Shown here: positions 50,222 through 62,654 of the stretch, one piece after another
How the letters are laid out: each line of letters opens with the position of its first letter
How positions within the stretch are numbered: position 1 is the stretch's first letter
Source of the DNA: Leclercia adecarboxylata
GTDB lineage: Bacteria > Pseudomonadota > Gammaproteobacteria > Enterobacterales > Enterobacteriaceae
Assembly: GCF_006171285.1 (NCBI RefSeq)
Contig: NZ_CP040889.1
Location: forward strand, 434,001 to 498,000
Direction of reading: 5' to 3'
Length of the DNA stretch: 64,000 nt
Notes under the pieces: model-generated
Databases searched by the model: none
What the model was told of the DNA's origin: nothing
Seen by the model: the letters and a program-made list of their open reading frames with translations, nothing else
Made by a program: the position numbers and the translations under genes

Positions 50222-51751
50222 TTACGGCCTTGTAGTAGAAGCAGAATTAACAAACCACTGCTGGATATTACCCATCGCGGAGTGCGAGGTATCCAGAATC
50301 GGCTGAGGGAAGAAGCCCAGCAGCACCAGCAGTACGACCAGCAGCAGGATGATGAACAGCTCGCGCAGCGACATCCCCGGCAGTTCTTTAGCAGCGATTT
50401 CACTCTTCGCTTTACCGAAGTAAGCGCGGTGCAGCATCGCCAGCGAGTAAACCGAAGCGAACACCAGACCGAAGGTAGAGATGACGGTGATCACCGGAAC
50501 CACTTTGAAGCTGCCGAACAGGATCATGAATTCGCCGACGAAGTTACCGGTACCCGGCATCCCCAGCGTCGCCACCGCGAAGAACATCGACATCGCTGGC
50601 AGCCACTTCATCTTGCCCCACAGGCCGCCCATCTGACGCATGTCACGGGTGTGCAGACGTTCGTACAGCTGACCACACAGGATGAAGAGACCGGCTGCGG
50701 ACAGACCGTGAGCAATCATCTGGATGACCGCGCCCTGGTACGCCAGCTGGCTGCCGGTGTAGATAGCAATCAGCACGAAGCCCATGTGGGAAACGGAGGT
50801 GTAAGCAATCAGACGCTTGATGTCGTACTGCGTGAAGGCCATCCAGGCACCGTAGAAGATACCGATCACACCCAGCCACATGGCAATTGGCGCAAACTCT
50901 GCGGAGGCATTCGGGAACAGCGGCAGCGCGAAACGCAGCAGGCCGTAGGCCGCGGTTTTCAGCAGGATGCCTGCCAGGTCAACGGAACCCGCCGTTGGTG
51001 CCTGGGAGTGCGCATCCGGCAGCCAGCCGTGCAGCGGAACCACCGGCATTTTCACCGCAAACGCGATAAAGAAGCCCAGCATCAGCAGATATTCCACGCC
51101 GTGGGACATCGGGGTCTTCAGCAGGTCCTGATAGTTGAAGGTCCAGACGCCGGTCGCGTTGTAGTGCACGAACACCAGCGCCAGGATGGCAATCAGCATC
51201 ACCAGACCACTCGCCTGGGTATAGATGAAGAACTTGGTTGCCGCCGTGATACGCGTTTTACCGTCGGACGCCTTATGGCCCCACAGCGCGATCAGGAAGT
51301 ACATCGGCACCAGCATCATCTCCCAGAAGAAGAAGAACAGGAACATGTCGATGGCAAGGAACACGCCGATAACGCCGCCCAGGATCCACATCAGGTTCAG
51401 GTGGAAGAAGCCCTGGTATTTTTCGATTTCTCGCCAGGAGCACAGCACCGCCAGAACGCCGAGCAGACCGGTCAGCACCACCATCAGCAGCGACAGACCA
51501 TCAATCGCCAGATGGATCGTAATACCGAAGCGTGGGATCCACGGCAGAATGAATTCAGACTGCCACTGCGGGATGCCCGCAGACTGGGTGAGTGAATAGC
51601 CGCCCTGCAACCAGAGTTGCAGGCCAAGCGCGAGCGTCAATCCCATGGTGATCAGCGCAATCCAGCGCGGCATCTTCACGCCAAAGCGTTCGGTCTGCCA
51701 GCACAGGAACCCACCGATAAAGGGAATTAATATTAGCCAGGGTAGTAACAT
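50222..51751 (-). CDS. nuoM: NADH dehydrogenase I subunit M
   Basis: 509 residues, as in E. coli, about 14 membrane segments. It is an antiporter-like proton-pumping subunit. FFFFWEMMLVPMYFLIALWG holds the key Glu, and FAVKMPVVPLHGWLPDAHSQ the pump Lys and quinone-inhibitor region. GTGNFVGEFMILFGSF lies in the second half. A start four codons upstream is open, but its AAGGA would be too close; ATG 51751 is the family start. It follows nuoL across a 159-base gap holding a REP element, the largest gap in the operon. Confidence 0.97.
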   Translation of the reverse strand: MLLPWLILIPFIGGFLCWQTERFGVKMPRWIALITMGLTLALGLQLWLQGGYSLTQSAGIPQWQSEFILPWIPRFGITIHLAIDGLSLLMVVLTGLLGVLAVLCSWREIEKYQGFFHLNLMWILGGVIGVFLAIDMFLFFFFWEMMLVPMYFLIALWGHKASDGKTRITAATKFFIYTQASGLVMLIAILALVFVHYNATGVWTFNYQDLLKTPMSHGVEYLLMLGFFIAFAVKMPVVPLHGWLPDAHSQAPTAGSVDLAGILLKTAAYGLLRFALPLFPNASAEFAPIAMWLGVIGIFYGAWMAFTQYDIKRLIAYTSVSHMGFVLIAIYTGSQLAYQGAVIQMIAHGLSAAGLFILCGQLYERLHTRDMRQMGGLWGKMKWLPAMSMFFAVATLGMPGTGNFVGEFMILFGSFKVVPVITVISTFGLVFASVYSLAMLHRAYFGKAKSEIAAKELPGMSLRELFIILLLVVLLVLLGFFPQPILDTSHSAMGNIQQWFVNSASTTRP

Positions 51752-51836
51752 GGCGATTTGCATTCCTTTTTAAAGTCCCTAAGGGACCGATTTTCAACGA
51801 ATTCGACAAAATTCACGCGTTAGTGCGGTTTGTGGT

Positions 51837-51903
51837 GTCGGGTGGCGCTCACGCTTACCCGACCTACGGTCTCGTAGGCCCGGTAAGCGCAGCGCCACCG
51901 GGC
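51837..51903. repeat. REP/BIME element between nuoL and nuoM
   Basis: GTCGGGTGGCGCTCACGCTTA then CCCGAC, followed by the inverse unit GTAGGCCCGGTAAGCGCAGC and GCCACCGGGC. It is an intra-operon element in the gap between two complex I subunit genes. Confidence 0.85.
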
Positions 51904-51910
51904 AAAACCA

Positions 51911-53752
51911 CTATCGCAACACCATCAGCAGCGCCAGCACGACAACCGCACCGATGCTCATGGACGCCACATACCAGCGCAGATAGCCGTTCTCGCTGAA
52001 CAGCAGGCCTTTACCTGCAAAGCGGGAAAGGATCGCCGGGATGTTCATCATGCTATTCAGCGGATCGCGCTTGATAAGCCACGCAATGCCGAGGAACGGT
52101 TTCACGAAGATCATGTCGTACAGCCAGTCGAAGCCCCACGCGTTGTACCACCAGGTGCCCAGCAGACGGCCCGGCGCACTGTTGGCAACCGCAGTGACCA
52201 GGGTACGTTTGCCCAGCCACAGCCATGCTGCAATCAGGATGCCCGCGATAGCGACCACACCGGAGGTGATTTCAAGCGTCAGAACGCGACCGTGCTCAAG
52301 CTCGGTTGTTGCCGGCAGTACGCCCTGCAGCGGTGGCACAATCATCGCGCCAACGAAGGTGGACAGGACCAGCAGCACAATCAGCGGCAGGTGGTGGGTG
52401 ATCCCCTTCCCTGCGTGAGCGTGAATTTGTTCTTTACCGTGGAAGACGATGAAAATCATACGGAAGGTGTACAGAGAGGTCATAAACGCACCGACCAGAC
52501 CTGCAACCATCAGATTGATATGACCATTCGCCATGGCGCCCGCAAGGATTTCGTCCTTACTGAAGAAGCCCGCGGTGATAAGCGGCAGTGCCGCCAGCGC
52601 CGCGCCGCCGACCAGGAAGCAGACGTAAACCAGCGGAATGGATTTGCGCAGACCGCCCATCTTGAAGATGTTCTGCTCGTGATGGCAGGCGAGGATCACC
52701 GAACCGGACGAGAGGAACAGCAGCGCTTTAAAGAACGCGTGCGTCATCAGGTGGAAAATCGCCGCATCCCAGGCCTGAACGCCCAGCGCCAGGAACATGT
52801 AACCAATCTGGCTCATGGTGGAGTAAGCGAGAACGCGTTTGATGTCGGTCTGAACCAGCGCGGCAAAGCCTGCCAGCACCAGGGTAACCGCACCGACGAT
52901 ACCCACCAGATGCAGGATTTCCGGCGTCATCAGGAACAGGCCGTGGGTACGCGCAATGAGGTAAACACCGGCGGTCACCATGGTCGCGGCGTGGATCAGC
53001 GCGGAGACAGGGGTTGGACCCGCCATCGCGTCGGCAAGCCAGGTCTGCAACGGCAGCTGTGCGGATTTACCCACAGCACCACCGAGCAGCATCAGGGTTG
53101 CCCACCACAGCATGTTGTTGCCTGCTTCGAAGTGCGCCGGCGCCAGTTCCACCATCTCGCGGAAGTTCAGCGTGCCCAGCTCGTTGTAAAGAATGAACAG
53201 CGCGAAGGCGAGGAAGACGTCACCCACACGGGTCACGACGAACGCTTTCATGGCCGCTGCGCCATTCTTCGGATCGGTGTAGTAGAAACCGATCAGCAGA
53301 TAAGAGCACAGACCCACGCCTTCCCAGCCGAGATACATCAGCAGCAGGTTATCGGCCAGCACCAGAACCACCATGCTGGCGATAAACAGGTTGGTGTAGG
53401 CGAAGAAGCGGGAGTAACCCTCTTCACCGCGCATATACCAGGAGGCGAACATGTGGATCAGGAAGCCCACGCCGGTCACCACGGAGAGCATGGTCAGCGA
53501 GAGACCATCCAGCACCAGGTTGAAACCGATGTTGAAATCACCGACTGACATCCAGGTCCACAGCGGAACGCTGAAAGGCTCACGTCCGCTATTTAAGAAG
53601 TCGATCCCCGCATACGCGGTCACCAGCGCCGCAAGGCCGATGGAGCCAATACCGACGGTGGCGGAGAGATTCTCAGACCAGCGGCCTCGAGAAAACGCCA
53701 GCAGCAAAAAGCCGATCAGCGGAAAAATAATGGTTAAGGCAAGCATGTTCAT
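51911..53752 (-). CDS. nuoL: NADH dehydrogenase I subunit L
   Basis: 613 residues, as in E. coli. It is the distal antiporter-like subunit with about 16 membrane segments and the long lateral helix running along the membrane arm. [20 protein letters not shown] has the key Glu. [20 protein letters not shown] has the pump Lys, and [19 protein letters not shown] and [14 protein letters not shown] are also conserved. The C-terminal stretch [20 protein letters not shown] leads to the final anchor helix. It overlaps nuoK by ATGA. Confidence 0.97.
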   Translation of the reverse strand: MNMLALTIIFPLIGFLLLAFSRGRWSENLSATVGIGSIGLAALVTAYAGIDFLNSGREPFSVPLWTWMSVGDFNIGFNLVLDGLSLTMLSVVTGVGFLIHMFASWYMRGEEGYSRFFAYTNLFIASMVVLVLADNLLLMYLGWEGVGLCSYLLIGFYYTDPKNGAAAMKAFVVTRVGDVFLAFALFILYNELGTLNFREMVELAPAHFEAGNNMLWWATLMLLGGAVGKSAQLPLQTWLADAMAGPTPVSALIHAATMVTAGVYLIARTHGLFLMTPEILHLVGIVGAVTLVLAGFAALVQTDIKRVLAYSTMSQIGYMFLALGVQAWDAAIFHLMTHAFFKALLFLSSGSVILACHHEQNIFKMGGLRKSIPLVYVCFLVGGAALAALPLITAGFFSKDEILAGAMANGHINLMVAGLVGAFMTSLYTFRMIFIVFHGKEQIHAHAGKGITHHLPLIVLLVLSTFVGAMIVPPLQGVLPATTELEHGRVLTLEITSGVVAIAGILIAAWLWLGKRTLVTAVANSAPGRLLGTWWYNAWGFDWLYDMIFVKPFLGIAWLIKRDPLNSMMNIPAILSRFAGKGLLFSENGYLRWYVASMSIGAVVVLALLMVLR

Positions 53753-54051
53753 CCACGCAACTCACTTACTGAATCGATGTTCAGGTTCTGGCGGCGACGA
53801 TGGAGCTGCAGCAACAGCGCCAGGCCAATACTCGCTTCCGCAGCCGCGAGGCTGATGGCGAGAATGTACATCACCTGACCATCGGTCTGGCCCCAGTAGC
53901 TACCGGCAACCACAAAGGCCAGCGCGGCAGCGTTGATCATGATCTCCAGGCCAATCAGCATAAACAGCAGATTGCGGCGGATAACCAGACCGGTTAAGCC
54001 CAGCACGAATAAAATCGCGGCGAGGATCAGTCCGTGTTGTAAAGGGATCAT
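53749..54051 (-). CDS. nuoK: NADH dehydrogenase I subunit K
   Basis: 100 residues with three membrane helices. It is a small membrane subunit homologous to mitochondrial ND4[19 protein letters not shown] and [18 protein letters not shown] hold the two conserved membrane Glu that take part in proton coupling. It overlaps nuoJ and nuoL by four bases on each side. Confidence 0.97.
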   Translation of the reverse strand: MIPLQHGLILAAILFVLGLTGLVIRRNLLFMLIGLEIMINAAALAFVVAGSYWGQTDGQVMYILAISLAAAEASIGLALLLQLHRRRQNLNIDSVSELRG

Positions 54052-54602
54052 GCGCGATCCTCCGTTTTTCTTTGCGCGCTGTCGTCCTTGCGGTTGCTCA
54101 GCACTTCACCCATGCGCTCTTCGCGACCCACGTGGAAAGCGACGACCAGACCTGCCAGCAGCAGCATAGAGGCCAGTTCAACCGCCAGAACGTAAGGACC
54201 AAACAGGGAGATACCCACTGCTTTGGCGCTGATTGGCGTCCCGTCGATACCCTGGTCGTTAACACCCAGAATGGCGTAAACGATCACCGCCAGCATGATG
54301 GCCGACAGAATTGCCGGACCAATCCACACCTGCGGCTTCAGCCACTGACGTTCCTGCTCAATTTCAGACCCGCCCAGGTTCAGCATCATCACCACGAAGA
54401 CGAACAGAACCATGATGGCCCCGGCGTAAACGATGATTTCAAGCGCACCGGCAAAGTGTGCGCCCAGCGCAAAGAACACCCCGGAAATAGCCAGCAGCGA
54501 AATGATTAAATAGAGCAGCGCATGCACCGGATTGGTGTGCGTAATCACTCGCAGCGTAGCCAGGATGGCGATCAGGCCACAGATATAAAAAGCGAATTCC
54601 AT
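54048..54602 (-). CDS. nuoJ: NADH dehydrogenase I subunit J
   Basis: 184 residues, as in E. coli, five membrane helices. It corresponds to mitochondrial ND6. The conserved segment with pi-bulge and Tyr is [20 protein letters not shown], followed by VMMLNLG. The C-terminus is hydrophilic and charged. It starts 11 bases after nuoI and overlaps nuoK. Confidence 0.97.
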   Translation of the reverse strand: MEFAFYICGLIAILATLRVITHTNPVHALLYLIISLLAISGVFFALGAHFAGALEIIVYAGAIMVLFVFVVMMLNLGGSEIEQERQWLKPQVWIGPAILSAIMLAVIVYAILGVNDQGIDGTPISAKAVGISLFGPYVLAVELASMLLLAGLVVAFHVGREERMGEVLSNRKDDSAQRKTEDRA

Positions 54603-54613
54603 TGCCCCTCTCC

Positions 54614-55156
54614 TTACGGTAACAGGCTCTTGACGTCGATAGGCTTGGCTTCGTTCTCTGCTTCGCCCTTATCTTTGCCGTCGATTGCCATACCCGCCAT
54701 CCGGTAGAAGTTATATTCCGGGTATTTGCCCGGACCGGAAATCAGCAGATCCTCTTTCTCGTACACCAGGTCCTGACGCTTGTATTCGCCCAGTTCGAAA
54801 TCCGGGGTCAACTGAATCGCCGTGGTGGGGCACGCTTCTTCACACAGACCACAGAAGATGCAGCGTGAGAAGTTGATGCGGAAGAACTCCGGATACCAGC
54901 GACCGTCTACCGTCTCTGCTTTCTGCAGAGAGATACAGCCTACCGGACAGGCTACCGCACACAGGTTACAGGCAACGCAGCGCTCCGAACCGTCCGGATC
55001 GCGCGTCAGCACGATACGGCCACGGTAGCGCGGCGGCAGATATACCGGCTCTTCCGGGTACATCCGGGTTTCGCGTTTTGCAAACGCGTGCAGGCCGATC
55101 ATCCAGATACTGCGTACCTGGGTGCCAAAGCCTACCAATAATTCTTTCAAGGTCAT
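54614..55156 (-). CDS. nuoI: NADH dehydrogenase I subunit I (two 4Fe-4S clusters)
   Basis: 180 residues. It carries clusters N6a and N6b in the peripheral arm, passing electrons towards N2. The two ferredoxin motifs are [13 protein letters not shown] and [13 protein letters not shown]. The N-terminal amphipathic segment [18 protein letters not shown] contacts the membrane. The frame stays open 27 codons further into the nuoH end, but the ATG at 55156 behind AAGG-type purines gives the family start. Confidence 0.97.
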   Translation of the reverse strand: MTLKELLVGFGTQVRSIWMIGLHAFAKRETRMYPEEPVYLPPRYRGRIVLTRDPDGSERCVACNLCAVACPVGCISLQKAETVDGRWYPEFFRINFSRCIFCGLCEEACPTTAIQLTPDFELGEYKRQDLVYEKEDLLISGPGKYPEYNFYRMAGMAIDGKDKGEAENEAKPIDVKSLLP

Positions 55157-55170
55157 GATCTTAAAGCCCC

Positions 55171-56148
55171 TTATGGCTGCTGCCAGAGAATGACAGCCGC
55201 CGTTACCAACAAGTTGACGAGCGTCAGCGGCAGGCACACTTTCCAGCCGAAGGACATTACTTGGTCATAACGCGGACGCGGTAATGCTGCGCGAATCAAA
55301 ATGAACATCATCATGAAGAACGCGGTTTTCAGCGCGAACCAGATGAACGGCGGTAAGAACGGGCCATGCCAGCCACCAAAGAACAGCGTTACCATCAGCG
55401 CGGAAATGGTGACGATACCGATGTACTCGCCCACGAAGAACAGACCGAACTTCATACCGGAATATTCAATGTGGTAACCATCGGCCAGTTCCTGCTCGGC
55501 TTCTGGCTGGTCAAACGGGTGACGGTGACACACCGCCACACCGGCGATAGCAAAGGTGACAAAACCAAAGAACTGCGGAATGACGTTCCAGATGTCGGCC
55601 TGGTTGTTGACGATGTCGGTCATGTTGAATGAACCGGCCTGCGCCACCACGCCCATCAGGGAGAGACCCAGGAACACTTCGTAGCTCAGCGTCTGCGCGG
55701 AAGCACGCATCGCACCCAGCAGGGAGTATTTGTTGTTACTGGACCAGCCCGCGAACAGCACCGCGTACACCGCGAGGCCTGCCATCATCAGGAAGAACAG
55801 GATCCCGATGTTCAGGTCAGCCACAACCCAGGTCGGGCTCACCGGAACGATAGCAAACGCCAGCAGCAGCGAGGTAAAGGCGATCATCGGTGCCAGAGTA
55901 AAGATCACGCGATCCGAGAAGCGCGGGATCCAGTCCTCTTTAAAGAACATCTTGATCATGTCCGCGACCAGCTGGAGTGAACCACCCCAGCCCACGCGGT
56001 TCGGTCCGTAACGGTTCTGGAACAGACCGAGCAGACGACGTTCACCAAAGCTCATGAACGCGCCGCAGGTGACGACCACCAGCAGAATAACAACCGCTTT
56101 CAGGATGCTCAGCAGGATGTCGATAAGATCGGGCGTTAACCAACTCAT
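55171..56148 (-). CDS. nuoH: NADH dehydrogenase I subunit H
   Basis: 325 residues, as in E. coli, eight membrane helices. It corresponds to ND1 and forms much of the quinone chamber at the membrane junction. [20 protein letters not shown] is the conserved cytoplasmic loop, and [20 protein letters not shown] holds the Glu-rich loop near the quinone entrance. The ATG overlaps the nuoG stop by four bases; nuoI follows after 14. Confidence 0.97.
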   Translation of the reverse strand: MSWLTPDLIDILLSILKAVVILLVVVTCGAFMSFGERRLLGLFQNRYGPNRVGWGGSLQLVADMIKMFFKEDWIPRFSDRVIFTLAPMIAFTSLLLAFAIVPVSPTWVVADLNIGILFFLMMAGLAVYAVLFAGWSSNNKYSLLGAMRASAQTLSYEVFLGLSLMGVVAQAGSFNMTDIVNNQADIWNVIPQFFGFVTFAIAGVAVCHRHPFDQPEAEQELADGYHIEYSGMKFGLFFVGEYIGIVTISALMVTLFFGGWHGPFLPPFIWFALKTAFFMMMFILIRAALPRPRYDQVMSFGWKVCLPLTLVNLLVTAAVILWQQP

Positions 56149-58871
56149 GCTTTTGCCTCCTGCAGGTTATCAAGACGTGCACCCGCCAGGACCGGCGCGA
56201 TGCCAGGCATACCCATCGGCAGACCCACCTGCCCTGCCGTCAGACCTTCAGAGAGAATCAGCGGCAGGCTGATTGTCTGGCCTTCGTAGCTAAAGCTGAT
56301 GTTCGCGCCCGCGTTAACGCCAAGCTTCGCGGCATCCGCCGGGTTGAGCTTGATGTACGGCTGCGGCATACGGGTCTGGAAGACCGGGGAACGCTGGGAC
56401 ATTTCGTCGCTACCGAACAGATGGTAGTACGGCGCAATCCGCCAGTTGCCCTCTTCGGCCTGGAAACTTGCCGGAACGGTAGAGAAGAACTCGAGACCGG
56501 TTTCAGACGCTTCGATCAGGCGCACGCCCGGATCGCCGTGGCGCAGAGAACCGCCCACTTCAGCCTGGAACTTGTTCCATGCCTGCGGGGAGTTCCAGCC
56601 TGGTGCCCATGCGAACGGGATTTGCGAACGCGGTGCAGACGGCTGGTTGTTCCCTTCCATAGAGAAGGCGAACATGGTGTCTTTGTCCTGCGGCTGGCGC
56701 GGTTCGTGCACGCTGATGTTGGCGCGCATTGCGGTACGGCCACTGTAGCGGTGCGGTTCACGCGCCAGTTTCTGACCGCGAATACGGAAGCTCGCTTCCG
56801 GCGCGGCATCTTTAATGCCTGCCAGCTGCGGCAGTGCGGCGACGGCAGCGTCGATCACGTGGTCGAGCTGGGTCCAGTCCACTTCGCGGCTCAGCACGGT
56901 GCTGTGCAGGGAGTGCAGCCAGCGCCAGCTCTCCAGCATCACAATGCTGCTGTCGTAGTACGCCGGGTCATAAACCTGGAAGAAGCGCTGGGCACGGCCT
57001 TCGTTGTTGATAACGGTACCGTCGCTTTCTGCAAAGCTTGCCGCAGAGAGCACCAGATGCGCTTTGTCCATAATTGCGGTGCGCTGATGGTCGATAACCA
57101 TCACCAGCGGCGCTTTTGCCAGCGCAGCGTCAACGCGGGCCGCAGAGGCATGGCGATGCAGGTCGTTTTCCAGCACCACAACGGCGTCAGCGGAACCGGA
57201 TTCCAGTTCGCTTAACGCCGCTTCCAGAGAGCCGCCGCCGATCATGCCCAGACCGATGCTGTTTACCGCACGGGCAATCATGGTCACGCCAACGTCCGCA
57301 CCGCGGCCTTTCAGGGCTTTGGCAACGTTTGCAGCCGCTTCAATGATCTCTGCGCTACCGGCGTTAGTACCGGAAACGATCAGCGGTTTTTTCGCACCGG
57401 CCAGAGCCTGCACGATCACATCGATCTTGTTCTGCAGATCGCGATCCAGACCTTCAACGGCCGGAGCACTGTTATCCAGCGCGTGGGCAATCGCAAAGCC
57501 AAGGCGGGCCTGATCTTCAACCGGCGCACGGTAGGTCCATGCTGCGATATCATCCAGACGGGTGTCATCGACGTTCGTCACAAACAGAGGATGCTTGGCG
57601 CGCTGACCGATGTTGAGGATCGCCGCAATCTGCCAGTCAGCCACTTTCTGCGCCGCTGCCATTTCACGTGCTTTACCTTTCACCGCCTGGCGAACCGCCA
57701 GGGCAGCGCGAGCGCCGGTCTGGGTTAAATCTTCGCCCAGCACCAGAACCGCATCGTAAGATTCGATTTCGCGCAGCGCCGGGGTATGGATCCCGCCTTC
57801 GCGCAACACTTTCAGCACCAGCTGCAGACGTTCCTGCTCGCCTTCGGCGATACCGGTGTAGAAGTTATTCGCCCCCACCAGTTCACGCAGCGCGAAGTTG
57901 CTTTCGATGCTGGCGCGCGGGGAGCCGATACCGATCACTTTCTTCGACTGGCGCAGAATATCGGCTGCGCCCTGCATCGCCTGCTCGGCGTTCAGGGTGA
58001 TGAAGTCGTCGCCACGACGCTGAACCGGCTGACGCGGACGGTCTTTCAGGTTCACATAGCCATAGCCAAAACGACCGCGGTCGCAGAGGAAGTAGTGGTT
58101 AACGGTACCGTTGTAACGGTTTTCGATACGACGCAGTTCGCCGTAACGTTCACCCGGGCTGGTGTTACAGCCAAGGGAGCACTGCTGGCAGATGCTTGGC
58201 GCAAACTGCATGTCCCACTTACGGTTGTAACGCTCGGAGTGCGTTTTGTCGGTGAAGACGCCGGTCGGACAGATTTCGACCAGGTTACCGGAGAATTCGC
58301 TTTCCAGGGTGCCATCTTCCGGACGACCGAAGTAGACGTTGTCATGTGCGCCATACACGCCCAGATCTTCGCCGTCAGCGTAGTCTTTGTAGTAACGCAC
58401 GCAGCGGTAGCAGGCGATGCAGCGGTTCATTTCGTGAGAGATGAACGGCCCCAGATCCTGGTTGCGGTGGGTACGCTTGGTAAAGCGATAGCGACGGAAG
58501 CTGTGGCCGGTCATCACGGTCATATCCTGAAGGTGGCAGTTACCGCCCTCTTCACAAACCGGACAATCGTGCGGGTGGTTGGTCATCAACCACTCCACCA
58601 CGCTTTCACGGAACTGTTTTGCTTCCGCGTCGTCGATGGAAATAAAGGTTCCTTCGGTGGCTGGCGTCATACAGGACATCACCAGGCGACCACGCGTGTC
58701 TTCCGCGTTTTGATATTGCTTCACCGCACACTGGCGGCAAGCACCGACGCTCCCCAGCGCCGGATGCCAGCAAAAATACGGAATATCAAGGCCCAGAGAG
58801 AGACATGCCTGTAGCAGGTTGTCCGCCCCGTTCACCTCGTATTCTTTGCCGTCTACATGAATCGTAGCCAT
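56145..58871 (-). CDS. nuoG: NADH dehydrogenase I subunit G
   Basis: 908 residues. It is the largest peripheral subunit and holds clusters N1b, N4, N5 and the extra N7. Ligand motifs are [17 protein letters not shown] (N1b), [16 protein letters not shown] (N5, with a His), [10 protein letters not shown] (N4) and [11 protein letters not shown] with FLCDRGRFG (N7). The C-terminal half is a molybdopterin-oxidoreductase-like domain without cofactor. ATG 58871 gives [14 protein letters not shown]; an ATT-type start two codons earlier is unlikely. It begins 54 bases after nuoF. Confidence 0.97.
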   Translation of the reverse strand: MATIHVDGKEYEVNGADNLLQACLSLGLDIPYFCWHPALGSVGACRQCAVKQYQNAEDTRGRLVMSCMTPATEGTFISIDDAEAKQFRESVVEWLMTNHPHDCPVCEEGGNCHLQDMTVMTGHSFRRYRFTKRTHRNQDLGPFISHEMNRCIACYRCVRYYKDYADGEDLGVYGAHDNVYFGRPEDGTLESEFSGNLVEICPTGVFTDKTHSERYNRKWDMQFAPSICQQCSLGCNTSPGERYGELRRIENRYNGTVNHYFLCDRGRFGYGYVNLKDRPRQPVQRRGDDFITLNAEQAMQGAADILRQSKKVIGIGSPRASIESNFALRELVGANNFYTGIAEGEQERLQLVLKVLREGGIHTPALREIESYDAVLVLGEDLTQTGARAALAVRQAVKGKAREMAAAQKVADWQIAAILNIGQRAKHPLFVTNVDDTRLDDIAAWTYRAPVEDQARLGFAIAHALDNSAPAVEGLDRDLQNKIDVIVQALAGAKKPLIVSGTNAGSAEIIEAAANVAKALKGRGADVGVTMIARAVNSIGLGMIGGGSLEAALSELESGSADAVVVLENDLHRHASAARVDAALAKAPLVMVIDHQRTAIMDKAHLVLSAASFAESDGTVINNEGRAQRFFQVYDPAYYDSSIVMLESWRWLHSLHSTVLSREVDWTQLDHVIDAAVAALPQLAGIKDAAPEASFRIRGQKLAREPHRYSGRTAMRANISVHEPRQPQDKDTMFAFSMEGNNQPSAPRSQIPFAWAPGWNSPQAWNKFQAEVGGSLRHGDPGVRLIEASETGLEFFSTVPASFQAEEGNWRIAPYYHLFGSDEMSQRSPVFQTRMPQPYIKLNPADAAKLGVNAGANISFSYEGQTISLPLILSEGLTAGQVGLPMGMPGIAPVLAGARLDNLQEAKA

Positions 58872-58925
58872 TAGCATGCTTCCAGTTGGCTCGGTATAGA
58901 CCGAGCGTTAATCAAAATTCTGTTT

Positions 58926-60263
58926 TTACCAGCGCGCTTTCAGCAGGTTCGGCTGAATACCATTGATTGAATGGGTATTGCTGAACGGCTGCTTGATGCC
59001 TGCTTCGAATTCTTCGCGGAAATATTTAATCGCGCTCTGCAGTGGCTCAACCGCACCTGGCGCATGCGCACAGAAGGTTTTACCTGGACCCAGGAATCGA
59101 CACAGTTGCTCAAGTGTCTCGATATCACCAGGCTGGCCTTCGCCACGCTCGATTGCGCGCAGGATCTTCACGCTCCACGGCAGACCATCACGGCACGGTG
59201 TACACCAGCCGCAGGACTCGCGGGCGAAGAACTCTTCCAGGTTACGCACCAGCGGTACCATGCCGATCTCGTGGTCGACGGCCATCGCCAGCGCCGTACC
59301 CAGACGGCTGCCTGCTTTACCAATGCTTTCGAACTCCATCGGCAGATCGAGGTGCGCTTCGGTCAGGAAGTCGGTCCCTGCCCCGCCTGGCTGCCAGGCT
59401 TTGAATTTGAGGCCATCACGCATGCCGCCGGCGTAGTCTTCAAGAATTTCACGTGCGGTGGTGCCAAACGGCAGCTCCCAGACGCCCGGGTTCTTCACGC
59501 GACCGGAGAAGCCCATCAGCTTGGTACCGGCATCTTTGCTTGAAGAGATGCCCTGATACCACTCCACGCCGTTAGCGAGGATAGCCGGAACGTTACACAG
59601 GGTTTCGACGTTGTTAACGCAGGTCGGTTTACCCCATACGCCGGAGCTCGCCGGGAACGGTGGCTTGGAACGTGGGTTCGCACGGCGGCCTTCCAGGGAG
59701 TTAATCAGCGCGGTCTCTTCCCCGCAGATATAACGCCCGGCACCGGTGTGCACGAACAGTTCGAAGTCGAAACCGGTGCCCAGAATGTTTTTACCCAGCA
59801 GGCCCGCTTCGGTGGCTTCGGCAATCGCGCGACGCAGGTTCTCTGCCGCCTCGATGTACTCGCCACGCAGGAAGATGTAGCCACGGTAGGCTTTCAGCGC
59901 GAAGGCCGAGATCAGCATGCCTTCTACCAGCAGGTGCGGCAGCTGTTCCATCAGCAGACGGTCTTTATAGGTGCCCGGCTCCATCTCATCGGCGTTACAC
60001 AGCAGGTAACGGATGTTCATGGATTCGTCTTTTGGCATCAGGCTCCACTTCAGACCGGTGGAAAAGCCCGCGCCGCCGCGCCCTTTCAGGCCAGCGTCTT
60101 TAACCGCATTAACGATCTCATCCGGAGCCATGCCGCCGAGGGCTTTACGCGCGCCTTCATAACCGTTTTTGCTCTGGTATTCGTCAAGCCATACCGGCTG
60201 TTTGTCATCGCGCAGACGCCAGGTCAGCGGATGAGTTTCAGCAGTACGAATTACAGTTTTCAT
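58926..60263 (-). CDS. nuoF: NADH dehydrogenase I subunit F (NADH and FMN site)
   Basis: 445 residues, as in E. coli. It binds NADH and FMN and cluster N3, where electrons enter. The FMN/NADH glycine motif is [32 protein letters not shown] also belongs to the NADH site. Cluster ligands are in [12 protein letters not shown] and [10 protein letters not shown]. The ATG overlaps the nuoE stop by four bases, so the two are coupled. Confidence 0.98.
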   Translation of the reverse strand: MKTVIRTAETHPLTWRLRDDKQPVWLDEYQSKNGYEGARKALGGMAPDEIVNAVKDAGLKGRGGAGFSTGLKWSLMPKDESMNIRYLLCNADEMEPGTYKDRLLMEQLPHLLVEGMLISAFALKAYRGYIFLRGEYIEAAENLRRAIAEATEAGLLGKNILGTGFDFELFVHTGAGRYICGEETALINSLEGRRANPRSKPPFPASSGVWGKPTCVNNVETLCNVPAILANGVEWYQGISSSKDAGTKLMGFSGRVKNPGVWELPFGTTAREILEDYAGGMRDGLKFKAWQPGGAGTDFLTEAHLDLPMEFESIGKAGSRLGTALAMAVDHEIGMVPLVRNLEEFFARESCGWCTPCRDGLPWSVKILRAIERGEGQPGDIETLEQLCRFLGPGKTFCAHAPGAVEPLQSAIKYFREEFEAGIKQPFSNTHSINGIQPNLLKARW

Positions 60264-60760
60264 TTGTACTGCTCCAGCAGATCGGGAATGGCTTCCGGCG
60301 TCAGATGGCTGTGAGTGTCCTCATCAATCATCATGGTCGGCCCCTTGTCGCAGTTGCCCAGGCAGCAGGTTGGCAGCAGGGTAAAGCGACCATCAAAGGT
60401 CGTCTGGCCCGGCTTGATATTAAGCTTCTGCTCAATAGCGGCCTGAATGCCCTGATAACCGGTGATATGGCATACCACGCTGTCGCAGTAGCGGATCACG
60501 TGGCGACCAACCGGCTGGCGAAAGATCTGGCTATAGAACGTTGCCACGCCTTCGACGTCGCTCGCCGGGATACCCAGCACTTTTGCGATCTCATAGATCG
60601 CGCCATCCGGCACCCAACCACGCTGTTTCTGTACGATTTTCAGCGCTTCAATGGACGCCGCACGCGGGTCTTCGTAGTGGTGCATCTCGTGCTCAATGGC
60701 GGCACGCTCTGCTTCACTCAGCTCAAAAGCCTCGGTTTGTGGTTGTTGATTCTCGTGCAT
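60260..60760 (-). CDS. nuoE: NADH dehydrogenase I subunit E (2Fe-2S N1a)
   Basis: 166 residues, as in E. coli. It holds cluster N1a next to FMN in the NADH-dehydrogenase module. The ligands are Cys in [13 protein letters not shown] and [14 protein letters not shown]. The N-terminal helical bundle includes [19 protein letters not shown]. It starts two bases after nuoCD and overlaps nuoF. Confidence 0.97.
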   Translation of the reverse strand: MHENQQPQTEAFELSEAERAAIEHEMHHYEDPRAASIEALKIVQKQRGWVPDGAIYEIAKVLGIPASDVEGVATFYSQIFRQPVGRHVIRYCDSVVCHITGYQGIQAAIEQKLNIKPGQTTFDGRFTLLPTCCLGNCDKGPTMMIDEDTHSHLTPEAIPDLLEQYK

Positions 60761-60762
60761 AA

Positions 60763-62553
60763 TTAGCGGTCCACATCTGACATAACAAAATCGATACTAC
60801 CCAGATACACAATCAGGTCGGAGACCAGACTGCCGCGGATGGCGGCCGGGATCTGCTGCAGGTGCGCAAAGCTCGGCGTACGAATACGGGTGCGGTAGCT
60901 CATGGTGCTGCCGTCACTGGTCAGGTAATAACTGTTGATACCCTTGGTCGCTTCGATCATCTGGAAGGATTCGTTGGCCGGCATGACCGGACCCCAGGAA
61001 ACCTGCAGGAAGTGCGTGATCAAGGTTTCGATATGCTGCAGCGTGCGCTCTTTCGGTGGCGGCGTGGTCAGCGGGTGATCCGCCTTGAACGGGCCTTCCG
61101 GCATGTTGTTGAGGCACTGCTCAAGAATGCGCAGGCTCTGACGCAGCTCTTCCACTTTCAGCATCACGCGGGTATAGCAGTCGGATACACCGCCGCCGAC
61201 CGGGATTTCGAAGTCGAAGTTTTCGTAGCCAGAGTAAGGACGGGCTTTACGCACGTCGAAATCAATACCGGTCGCACGCAGTCCAGCACCGGTGGTGCCC
61301 CACTCCAGCGCCTCTTTCGCGCCATAAGCGGCAACGCCTTTCGAACGACCAATCAGGATGGTGTTACGCAGTGCGGCTTTTTCGTAAGACGCCAGACGTT
61401 TCGGCATCCAGTCGAGGAACTCACGCAGCAGACGATCCCAGCCGCGCGGCAGGTCGTGTGCGACACCGCCGATACGGAACCAGGCCGGGTGCATACGGAA
61501 GCCGGTGATCGCTTCCACCAGATCGTAGATTTTCTGACGGTCGGTAAAGGCGAAGAAGACCGGGGTCATCGCGCCGACGTCCTGAATGAAGGTGGAGATG
61601 TACAGCAGGTGGCTGTTGATACGGAACAGTTCCGACAGCATGACGCGGATAACGTCAACGCGTTCTGGCACCTTGATGCCGGCCAGTTTTTCCACGGCCA
61701 GCACGTACGGCATCTCGTTCACGCAGCCGCCGAGGTATTCGATACGGTCGGTGTACGGGATGTAGCTGTGCCAGGACTGACGCTCGCCCATCTTCTCTGC
61801 GCCACGGTGGTGATAGCCCACATCCGGCACACAGTCGACGATCTCTTCGCCATCAAGCTGAAGAATAATACGGAATGCACCGTGGGCAGACGGGTGGTTT
61901 GGACCGAGGTTGAGGAACATGAAGTCCTCGTTGTCGGTGCTGCGCTTCATGCCCCAGTCTTCCGGTTTGAAGGTCAGCGCTTCCATCTCCAGATCCTGCT
62001 TGGCTTTGGTCAGCTCAAACGGGTCGAATTCGGTGGCGCGCGCCGGATAGTCTTTACGCAGCGGGTGGCCGGTCCAGGTCTGCGGCATCATGATGCGCGT
62101 CAGGTGCGGGTGGCCATCGAAGGTCATGCCGAACATTTCCCAGGTTTCACGCTCGTACCAGTTGGCGTTCGGGAACAGTTTGGTGATCGTCGGCAGATGC
62201 ATGTCGTTTTCAGACAATGCCACCTTGAGCATGATATCCGTGTTGCGGTCTATTGAGATCAGGTGGTAGAAAACGGAAAAATCCGCCGCGGGTAAACCGT
62301 GGCGGTGGGTACGCAGACGTTCGTCCATGCCGTGTAAGTCAAACAGCATGACGTAAGGTTTAGGTAGTTTCTTTAGGAAATCAACCACTTCCAGTAACTG
62401 CTCACGCTTCACCCAAACAACGGGTACCCCGGTGCGGGTGGCCTGAACAGTAAAGGCATCCGGCCCAAAACGGTTGCGCAGTTCGCCGATGACCGGGTCA
62501 TCAAGATGATCCCGTGTTTGCCAGGCGGCGTCTTGCGCGGTTAAGTCGGTCAT
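60763..62553 (-). CDS. nuoC: NADH dehydrogenase I fused subunit CD
   Basis: 596 residues. In enterobacteria the C (30 kDa) and D (49 kDa) subunits are one protein forming part of the quinone site. The C part (about 1-190) shows [19 protein letters not shown] and [10 protein letters not shown]. The D part shows [32 protein letters not shown] and the C-terminal [12 protein letters not shown], including the His and Asp that bind quinone. ATG 62553 follows GGTGA at five bases; an ATG four codons earlier (62565) is an alternative. The 101 bases before nuoC up to nuoB hold no gene. Confidence 0.96.
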   Translation of the reverse strand: MTDLTAQDAAWQTRDHLDDPVIGELRNRFGPDAFTVQATRTGVPVVWVKREQLLEVVDFLKKLPKPYVMLFDLHGMDERLRTHRHGLPAADFSVFYHLISIDRNTDIMLKVALSENDMHLPTITKLFPNANWYERETWEMFGMTFDGHPHLTRIMMPQTWTGHPLRKDYPARATEFDPFELTKAKQDLEMEALTFKPEDWGMKRSTDNEDFMFLNLGPNHPSAHGAFRIILQLDGEEIVDCVPDVGYHHRGAEKMGERQSWHSYIPYTDRIEYLGGCVNEMPYVLAVEKLAGIKVPERVDVIRVMLSELFRINSHLLYISTFIQDVGAMTPVFFAFTDRQKIYDLVEAITGFRMHPAWFRIGGVAHDLPRGWDRLLREFLDWMPKRLASYEKAALRNTILIGRSKGVAAYGAKEALEWGTTGAGLRATGIDFDVRKARPYSGYENFDFEIPVGGGVSDCYTRVMLKVEELRQSLRILEQCLNNMPEGPFKADHPLTTPPPKERTLQHIETLITHFLQVSWGPVMPANESFQMIEATKGINSYYLTSDGSTMSYRTRIRTPSFAHLQQIPAAIRGSLVSDLIVYLGSIDFVMSDVDR

Positions 62554-62654
62554 AGTGTTCACCATTGCAAAAGGTCCGTGGTGACTGTCGGGCGTGGCTT
62601 CGCGCTATTTGAATAGTGATATGCGAAGGTTATCTCCATGCCCACAGGCGCAAA

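Noticed and set aside
50195..51595. A 466-codon open frame on the plus strand
   Set aside because: It is antisense to nuoM and rich in His and Gln; a composition artefact. The same holds for the 464-codon frame opposite nuoCD at 60862-62256 and the 418-codon frame opposite nuoL at 52292-53548.
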